NCBI GenBank assembly: GCA_964638715.1
Contig: CAZWZF010000006.1
Coordinates: 62,001 to 126,000, forward strand
Direction: 5' to 3'
DNA: 64,000 nt
Source: JBAXQQ01 sp037131695
Lineage (GTDB): Bacteria; Armatimonadota; Hebobacteria; CAIYQO01
Each line of letters starts with the position of its first letter. Position 1 is the stretch's first letter. This document shows positions 27,081 to 35,709 of this stretch, one piece after another. The notes under the pieces are model-generated. The model did not search any database, was not told the DNA's origin, and saw nothing but the letters and a program-made list of their open reading frames with translations. The translations under genes and the position numbers were made by a program.

Positions 27081-28556
27081 ATGAAAAAGCATTTAGCAGT
27101 ATCAGCAATCGACCTGGGCGCGGAAAGCGGTCGGGTAAGCGTGGGCATGTTTGACGGTGAACACCTGGATATTGATGTAGTCCATCGTTTTTCCAATAGT
27201 CCATTAACTCTAAACAGCACCCTGCACTGGAATACTCTGTCATTATACAAAGATATTTTAACGGGTTTGGGTAAGGCTGGCGAAGTAGTACCGGATTTGG
27301 CATCCACCGGGGTTGATACCTGGGGATGCGATTTTGGCATATTGGACGCTCACGGTAATCTGCTGGGTGTGCCGGTGCATTATCGCGATAAACGCACAGA
27401 TGGACTGATTGATGAAGTAACCAAAGAGATAAAACGCGAAACCATTTATCACCAATCCGGCATCGCATTCTGGCCATTCAATACCTTGTATCAATTGCGC
27501 GCCCTGGCGGTACAGGGATCGCCTTTATTCATTGAAGGCAAGACCCTGTTATTCACCCCGGACCTGCTGAATTTCTGGCTGTGCGGTTCACGCACCACCG
27601 AACGTTCAATCGCCAGCACATCTCAGGCATTGTCGGTAGATAAAGACGAATGGCTTAACGATTTGCTGGCCGCCCTTGATATCCCGCCGGCGATATTGCC
27701 TGAAGTGGTAACCAGCGGAACCGTGCTGGGCAGCTTGCGCACCGATGTGGCTGAAGAAACGAAACTGAAATCGATGAAGGTAATCGCCCCGGCAGAACAC
27801 GACACCGCATCTGCCGTTGTTGCCACTCCATTAATATCACCAAACGCGGCATATCTCAGTTGCGGCACTTGGTCGCTGCTGGGGTTGGAAATGACTACCC
27901 CGCGCGCAACACCAGAGGCAATGAACGCTGGATTCACTAATGAAAAAGGCGCTTGCGGAACCTATCGTTTCCTGAAAAATATTATGGGTCTATGGTTGAT
28001 TCAACGCACCCGCGAAGTATTTTCCCGTAAAGGCGAAGAATATGATTATGCAACCCTGGCATTCAAGGCATCCGGCGCGGAGCCTTTCCAGGCGTGGGTT
28101 GATGTAAATGACGACAAGTTTTACGCCCCGTCAAACATGGTGGAAGCCGCCCAGGAATATTGCCGCGAGACCGGACAATTTGTGCCCAATAGCGTAGACG
28201 ACATCATGCGTGTCCTGCTGGAAAGCCTGGTATTCTCCTACCGCAACGCGATTGACCAGTTGGAAGCAATATACGGCATCACCATCCCGGCACTCCATAT
28301 CACCGGTGGAGGTTCGCAAAACACAGCTCTTTGCCAATGGACAGCAAACGCGCTGGCGCGCCCGGTAATAGCAGGTCCTGTTGAAGGTACTGCCCTTGGC
28401 AATATGCTGGTACAACTGATGGCACTGGGAGAACTGAAAAACCTTGACGAATGCCGCGAAGTTGTACGCCGCAGCACTGGACTAACCACTTACGAACCGC
28501 AGGATGTGAACATGTGGGCAGACGCATATATGCGGTATAAGACAGTTGTTAAGTAA
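27081..28556 (+). CDS. rhaB: Rhamnulokinase
   Basis: 491 residues of the FGGY carbohydrate kinase family. It phosphorylates L-rhamnulose at C1 using ATP. Diagnostic parts are AIDLGAESGRVSVGMFDG at the N-terminus, GVDTWGCDFGILD, the hinge motif CGTWSLLGLE and, near the C-terminus, HITGGGSQNTALCQWTANAL. AAGGTGAAATG precedes the start. A TATAAT at 27034-27039 could give an additional internal promoter but lacks a good -35. Confidence 0.95.
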   Translation: MKKHLAVSAIDLGAESGRVSVGMFDGEHLDIDVVHRFSNSPLTLNSTLHWNTLSLYKDILTGLGKAGEVVPDLASTGVDTWGCDFGILDAHGNLLGVPVHYRDKRTDGLIDEVTKEIKRETIYHQSGIAFWPFNTLYQLRALAVQGSPLFIEGKTLLFTPDLLNFWLCGSRTTERSIASTSQALSVDKDEWLNDLLAALDIPPAILPEVVTSGTVLGSLRTDVAEETKLKSMKVIAPAEHDTASAVVATPLISPNAAYLSCGTWSLLGLEMTTPRATPEAMNAGFTNEKGACGTYRFLKNIMGLWLIQRTREVFSRKGEEYDYATLAFKASGAEPFQAWVDVNDDKFYAPSNMVEAAQEYCRETGQFVPNSVDDIMRVLLESLVFSYRNAIDQLEAIYGITIPALHITGGGSQNTALCQWTANALARPVIAGPVEGTALGNMLVQLMALGELKNLDECREVVRRSTGLTTYEPQDVNMWADAYMRYKTVVK

Positions 28557-28567
28557 AAGTGATTTTC

Positions 28568-28611
28568 GGGACTGACATGGATGTGCCGGAACGGCAACCC
28601 GTGTCTGTCCC
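28568..28611 (+). repeat. RAYT-flanking REP palindrome, left copy
   Basis: 44 bp beginning GGGACTGACATGGATG and ending CCCGTGTCTGTCCC, with an inner GCCGGAACGGC hairpin. An identical copy, in the same orientation, lies at 29375-29418; both are followed by AAAGGTT. Confidence 0.92.
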
Positions 28612-28655
28612 AAAGGTTAAGAACCGGTAAAAAATACTTTAAAAAGGATATTCAA

Positions 28656-29273
28656 ATGGCTCGTTCTGCACGAATAATCTTACCAGGATTACCTCATCAT
28701 ATAACTCAACGGGGTAATCATCGAGAAGAAATATTTACTTGCACCAGAGATTATAATATTTATAAAAACTTTGTATTTAAATATTGTGCGAAATATGGAG
28801 TTGATATTATGGCATATTGTTTAATGTCAAATCATATTCACCTTGTTGCTATTCCTGTATCAGAAGAAAGTTTCTCCGATACATTTCGAGATATAAACAC
28901 ATCATATTCCAAATATTTCAATTCAAGTAAGAATATTTCAGGTCATATTTGGCATGGAAGGTTTTATTCATGTGTAATGGATGAAGAGCATTTATGGCAT
29001 GCTATAAGATATGTCGAACGAAATCCTGTTAGAGCAAAAATTGTAGCTACTGCAGCAGAATATAATTGGAGCAGTGCGGCAACACACTGTAATAAAAGTG
29101 CTGACATGTTATTGTCAAACAAATTTCCAATTACTAATGAAATTCCCAACTGGACTGAATGGTTGACTGTTGAGAATTTTGAAATTATATCAAAGATTAG
29201 GACTAATACCATTAGCGGAAAACCAGTTGGTTCAAAAGAATTTATAGATAAAATAAATGAAATGATAGAATAA
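28656..29273 (+). CDS. REP-associated tyrosine transposase (RAYT, Y1_Tnp family)
   Basis: 205 residues. The N-terminus ARIILPGLPHHITQRGNHRE, the metal-binding His-x-His in LMSNHIHLVAIP (about 60-62), and SYSKYFNSSKN with the candidate catalytic tyrosine (84 or 87), then GHIWHGRFYS and YVERNPVRA, define the single-strand transposases related to IS200 that act on REP sequences. The start at 28656 is chosen because the longer frame from 28581 would overlap the REP palindrome; AAAAGGATA lies upstream. It lies between identical REP copies and its DNA is clearly AT-richer than its neighbours, suggesting acquisition. It may be the driver of the REP-core elements elsewhere in the window. Confidence 0.9.
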   Translation: MARSARIILPGLPHHITQRGNHREEIFTCTRDYNIYKNFVFKYCAKYGVDIMAYCLMSNHIHLVAIPVSEESFSDTFRDINTSYSKYFNSSKNISGHIWHGRFYSCVMDEEHLWHAIRYVERNPVRAKIVATAAEYNWSSAATHCNKSADMLLSNKFPITNEIPNWTEWLTVENFEIISKIRTNTISGKPVGSKEFIDKINEMIE

Positions 29274-29321
29274 TTACTACTTTTGAGAATTGGTAATATA
29301 TTTATACAGAATCTGCTTTTT

Positions 29322-29363
29322 GGGACAGACACCTATACGGCTTCGCCGCTTGATGTCAGTCCC
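29322..29363 (-). repeat. REP palindrome of the MITE core type, inverted
   Basis: On the minus strand it reads GGGACTGACATCAAGCGGCG...GGTGTCTGTCCC, close to the cores at 3730, 10696, 16104 and 22667. It lies just before the right RAYT-flanking REP, in the opposite orientation. Confidence 0.85.
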
Positions 29364-29374
29364 GGTAGTGCCTT

Positions 29375-29418
29375 GGGACTGACATGGATGTGCCGGAACG
29401 GCAACCCGTGTCTGTCCC
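29375..29418 (+). repeat. RAYT-flanking REP palindrome, right copy
   Basis: Identical over 44 bp plus AAAGGTT to the copy at 28568. Confidence 0.92.
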
Positions 29419-29446
29419 AAAGGTTGTAAATCCGCGGTTCTACCAA

Positions 29447-29483
29447 CAAAAAAAAGCCCGGGCACCTTTGCAGGTATCCGGGC
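29447..29483 (-). terminator. Terminator of the rplS operon
   Basis: On the minus strand GCCCGG and CCGGGC pair around a loop with an inner ACCTGCAAAGGT hairpin, followed by about eight T residues. Confidence 0.92.
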
Positions 29484-29503
29484 AATTTGTACGGGCAATA
29501 TAA

Positions 29504-29875
29504 TTACCCTTTGATGCGGCCGCGCTCTTTGATGCGGGTTGCGCGTGAACCGACGCGATCGCGGAGGTAGTAAAGACGTGCGCGACGTACTTTACCCAAA
29601 CGTACCACTTCGAGTTTGTCGATTATTGGCGAGTGCACAAGGAATACTCTTTCAACGCCAACGCCATGGGTTACACGACGAACGGTGAATCTTTCCCCGA
29701 GCAGGCCTTTCTGGTGACGAATAACCACGCCTTCAAATAGCTGAATGCGTTCACGGTTGCCTTCTTTTACCTTCAAGTGAACCTTCAAGGTGTCGCCAGT
29801 ACGGAATTCTGGGCGCCCAGGTATAACCTGCTGAGCCTCTAATTCCTTGATTAAATTGAAGTTGACCTTTTTCAT
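29504..29875 (-). CDS. rplS: 50S ribosomal protein L19
   Basis: 123 residues, full length for L19, which sits at the 30S-50S interface. Typical parts are PEFRTGDTLKVHLKVKEG, QLFEGVVIRHQ, TVRRVTHGVGVERVFLVHSP and the basic C-terminus KVRRARLYYLRDRVGSRATR. It is the last gene of the ffh-rpsP-trmD operon, 48 bases after trmD, and is followed by a strong terminator. GGGGA precedes the ATG. Confidence 0.97.
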   Translation of the reverse strand: MKKVNFNLIKELEAQQVIPGRPEFRTGDTLKVHLKVKEGNRERIQLFEGVVIRHQKGLLGERFTVRRVTHGVGVERVFLVHSPIIDKLEVVRLGKVRRARLYYLRDRVGSRATRIKERGRIKG

Positions 29876-29923
29876 GGGTCCCCTTTTTTAAAGCGGTCGG
29901 GGTAATTTTTCCTTCTCCCGACA

Positions 29924-30682
29924 TTATTTTTTAATGCTTTTCAGCATTTTGAGATCTTCGGCGGTCAGTTCCGCTGTTTCCAGCAGTTCCGGCCTTTTTT
30001 CAAGTGTCAGCATCAGCGATTGCATCCGCTGCCACTTCCGAATTTCCTCGTGGTGACCGGAGAGAAGGACCTCCGGCACCGCCCATCCCCGAAAAACCGG
30101 GGGGCGGGTATATTGCGGATGCTCCAGAAGCCCCGCAACAAAACTTTCGCCATCCGCCGCGCCTTCGCCGCCCAATACCCCGGGCAGCAATCGCGACACC
30201 GCGTCAATGACTGTCATGGCGGGCAATTCTCCGCCGGTGAGTATGTAGTCACCTACAGATATTTCCCGCTGGGCGAGATGGGTGTGAACCCGGGCATCCA
30301 TTGCCTCGTATCGCCCGCAAATTATAATCAAATGCCGGTACGCCGTCAATTCCTGAGCCAGCGCCTGGGTAAACTGCTCGCCGGTGGGGGTCATAACGAT
30401 GATTAATTCGTCATCTCCGCCGATTGCCAGCGACTCCGCTGCCTCAAAAATAGGTTCCGGTTTCATCACCATTCCAACTCCACCCCCATAAGGAGTGTCG
30501 TCGGTGATGTGGTGCTTGTCGTGGGTAAAATCCCGCAATTGCACCGCATTGCATTCGATAATTCCCGCTTTTTGCGCTCTGCCCAGCATACTTTCGTTCC
30601 AGTAGGCATTGAATGCCGATGGCAATAAAGATACTACGTCAAACCGCATACGCGGAGAATTATCGGATGTCATTTCATTCAT
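29924..30682 (-). CDS. trmD: tRNA (guanine-N1-)-methyltransferase TrmD
   Basis: 252 residues. It methylates G37 of tRNAs using S-adenosylmethionine. The family's trefoil-knot motifs are present: TPYGGGVGMVMKPEP, CGRYEAMDARV and YILTGGELPAMTVIDA, with SLLPSAF at the start in the place of the usual LFP. Its ATG overlaps the TGA of ilvE in ATGA, which implies translational coupling to a gene that is normally absent from this operon. Confidence 0.96.
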   Translation of the reverse strand: MNEMTSDNSPRMRFDVVSLLPSAFNAYWNESMLGRAQKAGIIECNAVQLRDFTHDKHHITDDTPYGGGVGMVMKPEPIFEAAESLAIGGDDELIIVMTPTGEQFTQALAQELTAYRHLIIICGRYEAMDARVHTHLAQREISVGDYILTGGELPAMTVIDAVSRLLPGVLGGEGAADGESFVAGLLEHPQYTRPPVFRGWAVPEVLLSGHHEEIRKWQRMQSLMLTLEKRPELLETAELTAEDLKMLKSIKK

Positions 30683-31704
30683 TTTACCGCCAGCATCCAG
30701 CCGTATTTATCCTCGACGTCGCCGTATTGGATACCTTGCAGTTGAGTGAATAACTGGGTCAGTTTTTCGCCGGCACAACAAGGATCGCCAAACTTGAATA
30801 CTTTGTCGCCGTAATGTACCGCGTATATCGGGGTAACAACTGCGGCAGTGCCGCAAGCACCGACTTCTTCAAACTGGTCAAGACTGGCAACTTCAATCTG
30901 TTCGCAATGTACCGTCAATCCCATATCTGTCGCCAATTGCTGCAGGCTCAGGTTGGTGATGCTTTCCAAGATTGATGATGAACACGGAGTTTTGTAAATT
31001 CCATCAGGAGTGATGCCGATAAAGTTTGATGTTCCGAATTCGTCAACGTATTTATGCTCTGCCGGGTCGGTGAAAAGTATGATAGGATAACCGCGTTCTT
31101 TGCCGGTGTAATATGGTTTCAGCGACGCCGCGTAGTTGCCTGCCACTTTTGCCTTGCCGGTCCCGCGAGGCGAAGCGCGGTCAAATTCATCCATCACCAT
31201 TGCTTCAACGGGGAAGAAACCTTCTTTGTAATAAGGTCCTACCGGAGTAACGATGACGTAAAATGAATATGTGTGCGATGCCGCGATGCCTACCATCGGT
31301 TCGGTACCGATAATCAGCGGTCGTATATATAATGCCGCGCCGGTGCCGTAAGGCGGCACAAATTCGCGGTTTTTATTAATTGCCAGTGTACATGCTTCAA
31401 TAAAAAGTTCTTCCGATGGCGCCTGCATATACAATCTTCCTGCTGAATATGCCAATCGCCGGGCGTTCATCTCCGGGCGGAACATTGCGATGGTTCCGTC
31501 TTTCATGGTGAATGCCTTTAATCCTTCAAAGCATGCCTGACCGTAATGCAGCACATTTGCGGCAATATGCAGGGATATCATCGGGTCTGTAATAATTTCA
31601 GGAGTACCCCATACTCCGCCCGTGCATTCTACCCGGACGAAACAATTTGTCGGTATATACTGGAATGACAGATTTTTCCAGTCCAACTGGTTAGCTGTCT
31701 GCAT
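30679..31704 (-). CDS. ilvE: Branched-chain amino acid aminotransferase
   Basis: 341 residues, class IV (fold IV) PLP enzyme of the longer BCAT type (TIGR01123-like). It transfers the amino group between glutamate and the keto acids of leucine, isoleucine and valine. Motifs are GQACFEGLKAF, RPEMNARRLAYSAGRL, the PLP lysine in GKAKVAGNYAASL, and DEFGTSNFIGI. The AAAGGAGG ribosome site six bases from the ATG is strong. It lies between rimM (44 bases away) and trmD (4-base overlap), which is unusual. A weak TATATT in the rimM-ilvE gap may be a separate promoter. Confidence 0.95.
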   Translation of the reverse strand: MQTANQLDWKNLSFQYIPTNCFVRVECTGGVWGTPEIITDPMISLHIAANVLHYGQACFEGLKAFTMKDGTIAMFRPEMNARRLAYSAGRLYMQAPSEELFIEACTLAINKNREFVPPYGTGAALYIRPLIIGTEPMVGIAASHTYSFYVIVTPVGPYYKEGFFPVEAMVMDEFDRASPRGTGKAKVAGNYAASLKPYYTGKERGYPIILFTDPAEHKYVDEFGTSNFIGITPDGIYKTPCSSSILESITNLSLQQLATDMGLTVHCEQIEVASLDQFEEVGACGTAAVVTPIYAVHYGDKVFKFGDPCCAGEKLTQLFTQLQGIQYGDVEDKYGWMLAVK

Positions 31705-31748
31705 ATTAACTGCCTCCTTTCATAGGCTGGCTACAATATAACTATTAA

Positions 31749-32276
31749 CTAATTACCGTCGTCAGCTTTTAATAAACCGGGTCGATATAGCACCGTCATA
31801 ACCCCGGCCTGTAAATCAATTTTCAACACATATTCTTTCACTGCCGGAATATATGCCAACGGTGTGTCGTAGACATCATTTGCGCCGGTGCGCAAGATAT
31901 CTTTAATATTTCCGAGTTCTATGCCGGTATCAGTGACTACCCGCAACCCGATAAGCTGGTCGTAATAATACTCATCTTTTTCAAGTTTAACAGCTTTTGA
32001 CTTCTGTTCGTACAGCTTTGCGTGCCGCAGTTTTTCTGCATCATCAATGGTATCAACGCCTTCCAGCGCTATCATGACTTTGCCTGATGCGAACCGGGAA
32101 GACTTCACCTTAACCACCCGCACTTCGCCATCGATTTCAATACCAATTTTTTTAATGTTATCAAACCGTTCCGGAAAATCTGTGTGCGGATAGACCTTCA
32201 TCTCGCCTTTTAATCCGAGGGGAGAGGTGATTTCGCCAATCAGCCAATCGTAAGGTTCGTTATTCACCATGCTCAT
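31749..32276 (-). CDS. rimM: 16S rRNA processing protein RimM
   Basis: 175 residues. It helps mature the 3' domain of the 30S subunit with S19. The N-terminal beta-barrel begins LIGEITSPLGLKGEMKVYPHTDFPERF; the PRC-barrel follows from about 100 (YYDQLIGLRVVTDTG, later VLKIDLQAGVMTV). Its start overlaps the end of the ylqD-like gene by 17 bases. The ATG at 32270 is an alternative start. Confidence 0.95.
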   Translation of the reverse strand: MSMVNNEPYDWLIGEITSPLGLKGEMKVYPHTDFPERFDNIKKIGIEIDGEVRVVKVKSSRFASGKVMIALEGVDTIDDAEKLRHAKLYEQKSKAVKLEKDEYYYDQLIGLRVVTDTGIELGNIKDILRTGANDVYDTPLAYIPAVKEYVLKIDLQAGVMTVLYRPGLLKADDGN

Positions 32277-32730
32277 TACTTGCCATTTGCGGCAGAATGA
32301 ATCCGGCGGCGGAAAGGTCGTTTTCGCGGATTTCTTTCACCACGCCGTCTTCAATAATCAAATCGATAGCAGATAATTTGTCAAAAATCTTATCGCCAAC
32401 CTTGATTTCTACCTGGCCATGAATCATGCCGCGCTGGTATTCGGCACCCATTTCCAATGCGTCAATCTGCGTTTTCTGAGCTGTTAATTCAGACTTGATG
32501 GCGTCCATGCGGCGCTTTTCAGTTTCGATTTGCTGACGTGCCTGCATGGCGCGATTCAGATCGGTACGCTGAATTTCGGCTAATGCCTGGCGGGCGCGGA
32601 AATCGAACTGTTCCGACTGGCGGGTGGCTTCAGCGATTGCGTTATCTATTTCGGTAACCAGGGCGTTTTTCAACTCTGGTGTTACTATAAATACCATGCG
32701 CACATTTTGCTGTAATACTAAACTATCCAT
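32260..32730 (-). CDS. ylqD: YlqD-like coiled-coil protein
   Basis: 156 residues. A short beta segment (VFIVTPELKNALVTEI) is followed by a long charged coiled coil (about 25-95, ARQALAEIQRTDLNRAMQAR) and a small beta domain (GQVEIKVGDKIFDKL). Length, this arrangement and position between khpA and rimM agree with Bacillus YlqD, whose function is unknown. The name rests mainly on that order. AGAGGGT precedes the start; it overlaps rimM. Confidence 0.72.
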   Translation of the reverse strand: MDSLVLQQNVRMVFIVTPELKNALVTEIDNAIAEATRQSEQFDFRARQALAEIQRTDLNRAMQARQQIETEKRRMDAIKSELTAQKTQIDALEMGAEYQRGMIHGQVEIKVGDKIFDKLSAIDLIIEDGVVKEIRENDLSAAGFILPQMASNEHGE

Positions 32731-32745
32731 CTTTAAATACCCTCT

Positions 32746-33009
32746 TTATCTACCGCGGCGGTCTGTGTTTGCAGCGCCATGGCGAGAAAAATCAACCCAA
32801 ACTGACCTGTCGGATAATCCGCCTGCGGCACGCATAATAATACGTATCGCATTAGCAACCCGACCGCCTTTACCTATTATTCGGGGCATATCTTCATCTT
32901 CAAGATATACCATATATGCAATATTCTGGTCGCCTGCCTGCTCGCGAATATTTACGGTTTCCGGCTGGTCAACCAGGGAAGTAACTAAATAATTTAACAG
33001 GTTCTTCAT
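32746..33009 (-). CDS. khpA: KH-domain RNA-binding protein KhpA (YlqC)
   Basis: 87 residues from the second of two tandem ATG codons (33009), which has the better spacing from GGAGG; the longer open frame from 33123 would overlap rpsP. The KH core RIIGKGGRVANAIRIIMRA has the GxxG loop. KhpA binds RNA, usually with KhpB. This place between rpsP and rimM is the conserved one. The end (DFSRHGAANTDRRGR) is unremarkable. Confidence 0.92.
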   Translation of the reverse strand: MKNLLNYLVTSLVDQPETVNIREQAGDQNIAYMVYLEDEDMPRIIGKGGRVANAIRIIMRAAGGLSDRSVWVDFSRHGAANTDRRGR

Positions 33010-33076
33010 CATCGGCCTCCATAACTTCGAGCGTGCGGCGAAAAATCTCGCCGCACATTCAAATAATATTTTGCCG

Positions 33077-33574
33077 TTATACGGCTTCCTCTGCAGGTTT
33101 TTCTTCGGCGGCAACTTCAGCAACTACTTCTTCTACAACTGCCGGTTCTTCAACTACAGCCACTTCTTCAACTACAGGCTCTTCAACGACTGCAACTTCT
33201 TCAACTACAGGAACTTCTTCAACTGCCGGTACTTCCTCAACAATGATAACTTCTTCAACTACCGGTGCGGCGGCTACTGGAGCAATAGGTACTGCTGGTG
33301 CGATAACTTCGGTGGCATCGCCGGTGTATACAGCCCAAATGCCAGCTTTTTTCAGCAAGCGGACAACAACATCAGTCGGCTGAGCGCCGGTTTTCAACCA
33401 ATACAACACTTTTTCGGTGTCGAAATGGATGGTTGCTGGTTCTGTCAGCGGGTTGTAATGACCGAGGATTTCGATGAATCTGCCATCACGTGGTGAACGG
33501 GCGTCGGCTACTACTACACGGTAAGCCGGCTGTTTCTTTGCACCAATACGGCGCAAGCGCATTTTTACTGCCAT
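33077..33574 (-). CDS. rpsP: 30S ribosomal protein S16 with acidic repeat tail
   Basis: 165 residues. The first 90 form a normal S16 (MAVKMRLRRIGAKKQPAYRV, RFIEILGHYNPL, QPTDVVVRLLKKAG). From about 92 a tail of some 70 residues follows, built of alternating valine/alanine and glutamate pairs (VVEEVAVVEEPVVEE). Such tails are known from some S16 proteins but this one is long and highly repetitive. AAGGAG lies ahead of the start. The gap to ffh is 127 bases. Confidence 0.95.
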   Translation of the reverse strand: MAVKMRLRRIGAKKQPAYRVVVADARSPRDGRFIEILGHYNPLTEPATIHFDTEKVLYWLKTGAQPTDVVVRLLKKAGIWAVYTGDATEVIAPAVPIAPVAAAPVVEEVIIVEEVPAVEEVPVVEEVAVVEEPVVEEVAVVEEPAVVEEVVAEVAAEEKPAEEAV

Positions 33575-33701
33575 GGTCTTGTCTCCTTAGTTTTTGCGGG
33601 GTAACTCCCCGGGCCGGAGGGGCGGATTATTCCGCCGTGCCGACCTCGCTGCTGCGATACTTTTTGCCGGAACGCTGACGCGCTCAACAGCTGAAATCTT
33701 T

Positions 33702-35081
33702 TTAAAATGGCAACTTAAACTTCCCGCCGCCCATTTTACCCAATCCTAAATTACCGAGATTCGGTTTGCCGCCTTTTTGAATAAACGCGCCACCCATCTT
33801 TCCGAACATTTCGCGCATCTGGTCAAACTGCTTCAGCAGCATGTTAATCTCTTCCAACGGCCTGCCGCTTCCCCGGCTGATGCGGCGGCGTCTGCTGCCT
33901 CTCACCAGTTCCGGTTCGCGCCTTTCCTTTGGCGTCATCGACTGGATAATCGCCCGCATGTGGGCAATTCTTTTCGGGTCGATGGTTATCGGTCCCGCCT
34001 GCTGTTTTATCTGCGCCATGCCGGGAATCATATCCATGAACTGGTCCAGCGGACCCAGTTTCGACATCTGCTCCAATTGCCCCAGAAAATCTTCCAGGTC
34101 AAAGGTGCGGTTGCGCATCTTCTTTTCCAGCTTTGCCGCTTCATCCGCGTCGACAGATGCTTCCACCTTCTCGATCAGCGATAATACATCGCCCATCCCC
34201 AGAATTCGCGAAGCCAGCCTGTCGGCGTGAAAAACTTCCAGGGCGTCATATTTTTCGCCCATGCCGAAAAATTTAATCGGCTTTCCGGTTACCTGGCGTA
34301 TTGACAGGGCGGCACCGCCGCGGGCATCGCCATCCATCTTTGTCAATATGAATCCGGTTACATCCAGCCGTTCATTAAATTGTCCGGCGACGTTCACCGC
34401 ATCCTGCCCGGTCATGGCATCCAGCACCAGCAATATCTCGTCAGGATTTACAGCGTCGCGTACGGCGACTACTTCATCCATCAATTCGCCATCCACATGC
34501 AGACGTCCGGCGGTATCGATAATCAGGTGAGTGTGTCCATGCTCCCGCGCGTATATCAACGCGCCGCGCGCCACATCCACCGGCGATACCCGGGTTCCCA
34601 TCTGAAAAACCGGCACATGTACCGCTTCGCCAACCACCTGCAACTGGGTCACCGCCGCGGGGCGGGTTACGTCAGTTGCTGCCAGCAGCGGGTTCATTCC
34701 CTGTTTTCGCAACATGCTTGCCAATTTACCGCTGGTGGTAGTCTTACCGCCACCCTGCAAACCAGCGATTAAATATACTGACGGCGATTTCGGCGCAGTT
34801 TTTAACGGACCGCCATTTTCGCCTAAAAACTCAATTAACTGGTCGCGAACTATTTTAATTACATTTTGCGCCGCATTTAAGCCGGACAACGTCTCCGAAC
34901 CGACAGCCAATTCTTTTATCTTTGCGATAAAATCTTTCGCCACCTTGTAATTGACGTCCGCTTCCAGCAATGCAACCCTTATTTCGCGTGCGGCTTCGTT
35001 GACATCTGCCTCCGTTAGCCGGCCCTTGCGGGATAACGCGCTGAATAAGTTCTGTAATTTTCCTGATAATGATTCAAACAT
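33702..35081 (-). CDS. ffh: Signal recognition particle protein Ffh
   Basis: 459 residues, full length. The N and G domains show GLQGGGKTTTSGKLA (P loop), DTAGRLHVDGELMDE and TKMDGDARGGAALS; the methionine-rich M domain follows with a GKMGGAFIQKGG tail. With 4.5S RNA it targets membrane proteins cotranslationally. The ribosome site is poor. It leads the ffh-rpsP-khpA-ylqD-rimM-ilvE-trmD-rplS series and begins 168 bases after rplL. Confidence 0.97.
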   Translation of the reverse strand: MFESLSGKLQNLFSALSRKGRLTEADVNEAAREIRVALLEADVNYKVAKDFIAKIKELAVGSETLSGLNAAQNVIKIVRDQLIEFLGENGGPLKTAPKSPSVYLIAGLQGGGKTTTSGKLASMLRKQGMNPLLAATDVTRPAAVTQLQVVGEAVHVPVFQMGTRVSPVDVARGALIYAREHGHTHLIIDTAGRLHVDGELMDEVVAVRDAVNPDEILLVLDAMTGQDAVNVAGQFNERLDVTGFILTKMDGDARGGAALSIRQVTGKPIKFFGMGEKYDALEVFHADRLASRILGMGDVLSLIEKVEASVDADEAAKLEKKMRNRTFDLEDFLGQLEQMSKLGPLDQFMDMIPGMAQIKQQAGPITIDPKRIAHMRAIIQSMTPKERREPELVRGSRRRRISRGSGRPLEEINMLLKQFDQMREMFGKMGGAFIQKGGKPNLGNLGLGKMGGGKFKLPF

Positions 35082-35188
35082 TGGTTATTATTGACACTTT
35101 ACGCCCCGGCACATTACTTGTCCCGCGGCGGTACGGATAATATACCATTCGGTCATGATGATGTCAAAAAAATGCCCGAATAAAAACG

Positions 35189-35223
35189 GTTTAAGCCGCG
35201 ACCCCGCTTGCGCGGTGTCGCGG
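35189..35223 (-). terminator. Terminator between rplL and ffh
   Basis: On the minus strand the stem CCGCGACACCGC/GCGGGGTCGCGG is followed by CTTAAACCGTTTTT. It should separate the rplJL unit from ffh, at least partly. Confidence 0.75.
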
Positions 35224-35249
35224 CAGTATCATACTCAACAAAGAGATGA

Positions 35250-35630
35250 CTACTTGATTTCGATGGTTGCTCCACCTTCGGTAAGGGTCTTCTTGATTTC
35301 TTCGGCTTCTTCCTTGGTAACGCCTTCCTTAACAGCTTTAGGTGCGCTTTCTACCAGATCCTTGGCTTCTTTCAAGCCCAGGCTGGTGATTTCGCGAACA
35401 ACCTTAATAACGTTGATTTTCTTAGCAGCATCAAAGCCGGTCAGAATTACGTCAAAAGCGGTCTTCTCTTCAACAACTTCAACTTCAGCAGCAGGACCAG
35501 CGGCAGGAGCAGCAGCGGCTGCCATCGGGGTTACGCCCCATTTATCCTGCATGGTTTTGTACAGGTCTACGATGTCTAACAGATTCATCTGTTCGATGGC
35601 TTCAATGATTTGATCTTTTGTCAGGGACAT
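35250..35630 (-). CDS. rplL: 50S ribosomal protein L7/L12
   Basis: 126 residues. The N-terminal dimerisation helices (TKDQIIEAIEQMNLLDIVDL), an alanine-rich hinge (AAAAPAAGPAAEVE) and the conserved C-terminal domain (KTAFDVILTGFDAAKKINVI, LGLKEAKDLVESAPK) are present. It forms the factor-binding stalk on L10. It follows rplJ by 79 bases, with a GAGGAG ribosome site. Confidence 0.97.
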   Translation of the reverse strand: MSLTKDQIIEAIEQMNLLDIVDLYKTMQDKWGVTPMAAAAAPAAGPAAEVEVVEEKTAFDVILTGFDAAKKINVIKVVREITSLGLKEAKDLVESAPKAVKEGVTKEEAEEIKKTLTEGGATIEIK

Positions 35631-35709
35631 TGTGGTATTCTCCTCAAATTTTTGTTAGCGGTTTATCCGCCTTGCCTGCATTACGCGGCATTCAATACGT
35701 TGCCAGTCT

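Noticed and set aside
28581..28655. Longer N-terminus of the RAYT gene
   Set aside because: It would translate the REP palindrome; the ATG at 28656 has a ribosome site and begins the conserved part of the family.
33013..33123. Longer N-terminus of KhpA
   Set aside because: It would overlap the end of rpsP by 47 bases and lacks similarity to KH proteins; GGAGG precedes the ATG pair at 33009-33012.
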